A DNA stretch of 7,921 bases from assembly GCA_017938565.1 (NCBI GenBank), contig JAGBBI010000254.1, positions 1 through 7,921 on the forward strand, in the 5' to 3' direction. The translations under genes and the position numbers were made by a program. Of this stretch, positions 7,080 to 7,921 are shown piece after piece. This DNA is from Clostridia bacterium (GTDB taxonomy: Bacteria > Bacillota_A > Clostridia > Christensenellales > UBA1242). The first letter of the stretch is position 1; each line of letters begins with the position of its first letter. The notes beneath the pieces are model-generated. The model saw only the letters and a list, made by a program, of their open reading frames with translations, had not been told where the DNA came from and ran no database searches.

Positions 7080-7109
7080 AAAAAGCAAATATTAACTTGT
7101 AATATTTGC
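7080..7109 (-). terminator. Rho-independent terminator-like hairpin upstream of the phosphodiesterase gene
   Basis: A 10-bp perfect stem pairs GCAAATATTA with TAATATTTGC (7085-7094 with 7100-7109) around a 5-base loop, followed on the minus strand by TTTTTG. The stem is AT-rich. It could end rarA transcripts or act as an attenuator for a transcript starting near 7122. Confidence 0.65.
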
Positions 7110-7128
7110 CAAAAATCTTTGTAAATTC

Positions 7129-7158
7129 ATTATACAATACACAAATTTGTTTTGTAAA
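7129..7158 (-). promoter_or_regulatory. Possible sigma-A promoter in the rarA/phosphodiesterase gap
   Basis: TTTACA (7153-7158), an 18-base spacer and a perfect TATAAT (7129-7134). It points toward the phosphodiesterase gene, but the transcript would meet the hairpin at 7085-7109 almost at once. AT-rich DNA makes chance matches likely. Confidence 0.45.
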
Positions 7159-7170
7159 GTGTTTTTGAAG

Positions 7171-7236
7171 AATGTGGACGAAAAGTTCAAGTAAATTGCC
7201 ACATTTTTGTTATGGTTTTATAAATTTTTACTTGAA
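7171..7236. repeat. Two interleaved inverted repeats
   Basis: AATGTGG/CCACATT (7171-7177 with 7199-7205) and a perfect 10-bp TTCAAGTAAA/TTTACTTGAA (7186-7195 with 7227-7236) alternate as A-B-A'-B'. The topology would allow a pseudoknot in RNA or two operator-like palindromes in DNA. No function is assigned. Confidence 0.5.
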
Positions 7237-7276
7237 AGCGACCCACCATCTAATCGAAGATTAATCACAATTTGTG

Positions 7277-7828
7277 TTACTTTCCGTGATTAAAAGTTGA
7301 CTTTTTGCTTTTGCTTTTTTGTTCTTCGGTAGCCTCTTTTATTGCTTCCATAAATTCTTTTATTTTCTTTTCGTTTCCGTTTTCGGTTGGATGATAGAAT
7401 TTCTTGTCTTTTACGCTGTCTGGCAGATATTGTTGAGCGACATAACCCCCAAAGTCGTGAGGATATTTGTATTTTGCACGCTTTTCATTCATAAAATTGT
7501 AATTCTTTAAGTGGTCTGGAACAGCGTCTAATAGGCTTGTTTTAACGGCCTCGATTGCACTATCTCTTGCAACTACTACCGCATTGCTTTTAGGGCTTGT
7601 TGCGGTATTAATTATTGCGTGCGTCATTGGAATTAATCCTTCTGGGCTTCCTAAATTTTGATAAGCAGTTAAAGCCGACACCGCAACCACCAATGCATTA
7701 GAGTTTGCAAGTCCAACATCTTCGCCCTTGTTCACCCTTGTGCAAATCCACTGCATAAAAATTGCTATCTTCTGTAGCATTTTCTGCCATAAATCGCTCT
7801 TTTTGAAAGTTTTCACACTGCTGTGCAT
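7277..7828 (-). CDS. rarA: RarA (MgsA) C-terminal domain, remnant of a replication-associated recombination ATPase
   Basis: RarA is an AAA+ clamp-loader-like protein that acts at stalled replication forks; full-length members have about 400-450 residues. Only the C-terminal helical/tetramerisation domain is readable in this frame: GLANSNALVVAVSAL (39-53), SPEGLIPM (61-68), TATSPKSNA (75-83), PDHLKN (104-109), YPHDFGGYV (122-130), QQYLPD (132-137) and FYHPTENG (144-151). No Walker A or B is in the window. Near residues 24-37, FMQWICTRVNKGED resembles the family's ALYWLARMLEAGED. After it the protein jumps directly to VGLAN, lacking about 15 residues that the family has between GED and the following SED. 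Residues 1-23 do not match the family, and no ribosome site precedes the ATG at 7828. The neighbouring frame upstream carries the earlier part of RarA, so this is probably the 3' end of a broken gene. Confidence 0.75.
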   Translation of the reverse strand: MHSSVKTFKKSDLWQKMLQKIAIFMQWICTRVNKGEDVGLANSNALVVAVSALTAYQNLGSPEGLIPMTHAIINTATSPKSNAVVVARDSAIEAVKTSLLDAVPDHLKNYNFMNEKRAKYKYPHDFGGYVAQQYLPDSVKDKKFYHPTENGNEKKIKEFMEAIKEATEEQKSKSKKSTFNHGK

Positions 7829-7921
7829 CTATACTATTATAATGATTCTTTTCAAAATTGTCAAACTTTAGCCTATATTTTACTTCGATTTTCTCATCAA
7901 ATATTGTAATTTTATTAATTA
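7824..7921 (-). pseudogene. rarA: Upstream part of the broken rarA in a different frame (continues beyond the window)
   Basis: A second minus-strand frame is open from the window edge to a TAA at 7698-7700. Between 7910 and 7824 it encodes ITIFDEKIEVKYRLKFD then NFEKNHYNSIDA. By eye this corresponds to the RarA segment that reads roughly ITLEDVEEALQ...RYDKDGEEHYNxISA in family members, directly before the helical domain found in the other frame. The HYNxIxA core and the preceding FD are the strongest matches. The similarity leaves this frame near 7824 and reappears one frame over by about 7759, with a 64-base stretch between that matches neither well. A frameshift plus local rearrangement, or sequencing/assembly error, would explain this. 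The call rests on remembered family consensus without an alignment. Confidence 0.55.
7836..7864 (-). promoter_or_regulatory. Perfect sigma-A promoter sequence inside rarA
   Basis: TTGACA (7859-7864), a 17-base spacer and TATAAT (7836-7841) match the consensus exactly. The hexamers fall on the codons for F-D and H-Y-N of the RarA-like frame, so the match may be coincidental. If active, transcription would start at about 7829, practically at the ATG of the 183-aa remnant. Confidence 0.5.

Larger units (their letters stand above)
6979..7276. other. 298-base intergenic region between rarA and the phosphodiesterase gene
   Basis: No convincing coding sequence is seen on either strand. It holds a ribosome site (6985-6991), an AT-rich inverted repeat TTGTTAT/ATAACAA (7029-7035 with 7042-7048), a terminator-like hairpin (7080-7109), a possible promoter (7129-7158), and two interleaved inverted repeats (7171-7236). 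A further 8-bp repeat straddles the rarA stop (7261-7268 with 7286-7293). Confidence 0.7.

Noticed and set aside
6979..7137. N-terminal extension of the phosphodiesterase by 53 residues containing a hydrophobic stretch (possible membrane anchor)
   Set aside because: The extension crosses a terminator hairpin and possible leader, is rich in N, Y, I and K as expected of AT-rich non-coding DNA, and has no ribosome site. AAGGGGAG sits correctly before the ATG at 6978.
7261..7293. 8-bp inverted repeat across the rarA stop as a terminator
   Set aside because: The loop is 17 bases and no T-run follows on the minus strand.
7698..7921. The open frame at the right edge as the tail of a serine recombinase from an element inserted in rarA
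   Set aside because: The KITIFDEKIEVKYR stretch looked like a recombinase C-terminus at first, but the following FDNFEKNHYNSIDA fits the RarA segment directly preceding the domain found next door, so a broken rarA explains both parts.
1..7921. CRISPR arrays, tRNA or rRNA genes, insertion sequences
   Set aside because: No regularly spaced repeats, no cloverleaf-type sequence, no transposase motifs and no terminal repeats were seen on reading both strands.

Overview
This window is AT-rich DNA in which every supported gene lies on the minus strand. It looks like a low-GC Bacillota (Clostridia-like) chromosome, probably an uncultured gut-type lineage. The grounds are the order lepA ... hemW ... 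hrcA, a CIRCE-type heat-shock operator, near-consensus sigma-A promoters with 17-base spacers, AGGAG-like ribosome sites and short intergenic U-tract hairpins. No mobile element, tRNA, rRNA or CRISPR array was seen.

In the direction of transcription (right to left) the layout is as follows. The right edge holds the 3' part of rarA (replication-associated recombination factor). Its C-terminal domain is intact, but upstream of it the RarA similarity changes frame and a stretch of about 15 conserved residues is missing, so this copy looks broken. A 298-base intergenic region follows, with several inverted repeats, a terminator and a possible promoter. Next come a glycerophosphodiester phosphodiesterase (240 aa), an archaeal-type cytidylate kinase (191 aa) and lepA (elongation factor 4, 597 aa); the kinase and lepA are separated by only 4 bases. 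Two small unrecognised genes (154 and 172 aa) follow, each with its own consensus promoter, and they may be distant relatives of each other. Then come hemW (380 aa) and, 20 bases on, a two-pass membrane protein with a large outer domain (338 aa). The left edge holds the first 46 codons of hrcA, preceded by a perfect promoter and a CIRCE-like operator.

lepA-hemW-hrcA is a familiar Clostridia/Bacilli neighbourhood leading into grpE-dnaK-dnaJ. Here it is expanded by three unrecognised genes (154 aa, 172 aa and the membrane protein). A notable regulatory habit is compact punctuation. At three gene boundaries the hairpin ending one unit also contains the -35 hexamer of the next, with a 17-base spacer made of the U-tract or the 3' arm.

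The most interesting points are the broken rarA with a perfect promoter inside it, the repeated terminator/promoter overlaps, the asymmetric CIRCE with an extra half-site, and the unrecognised genes inserted into the lepA-hemW-hrcA cluster. I did not find a clear new multi-gene system.
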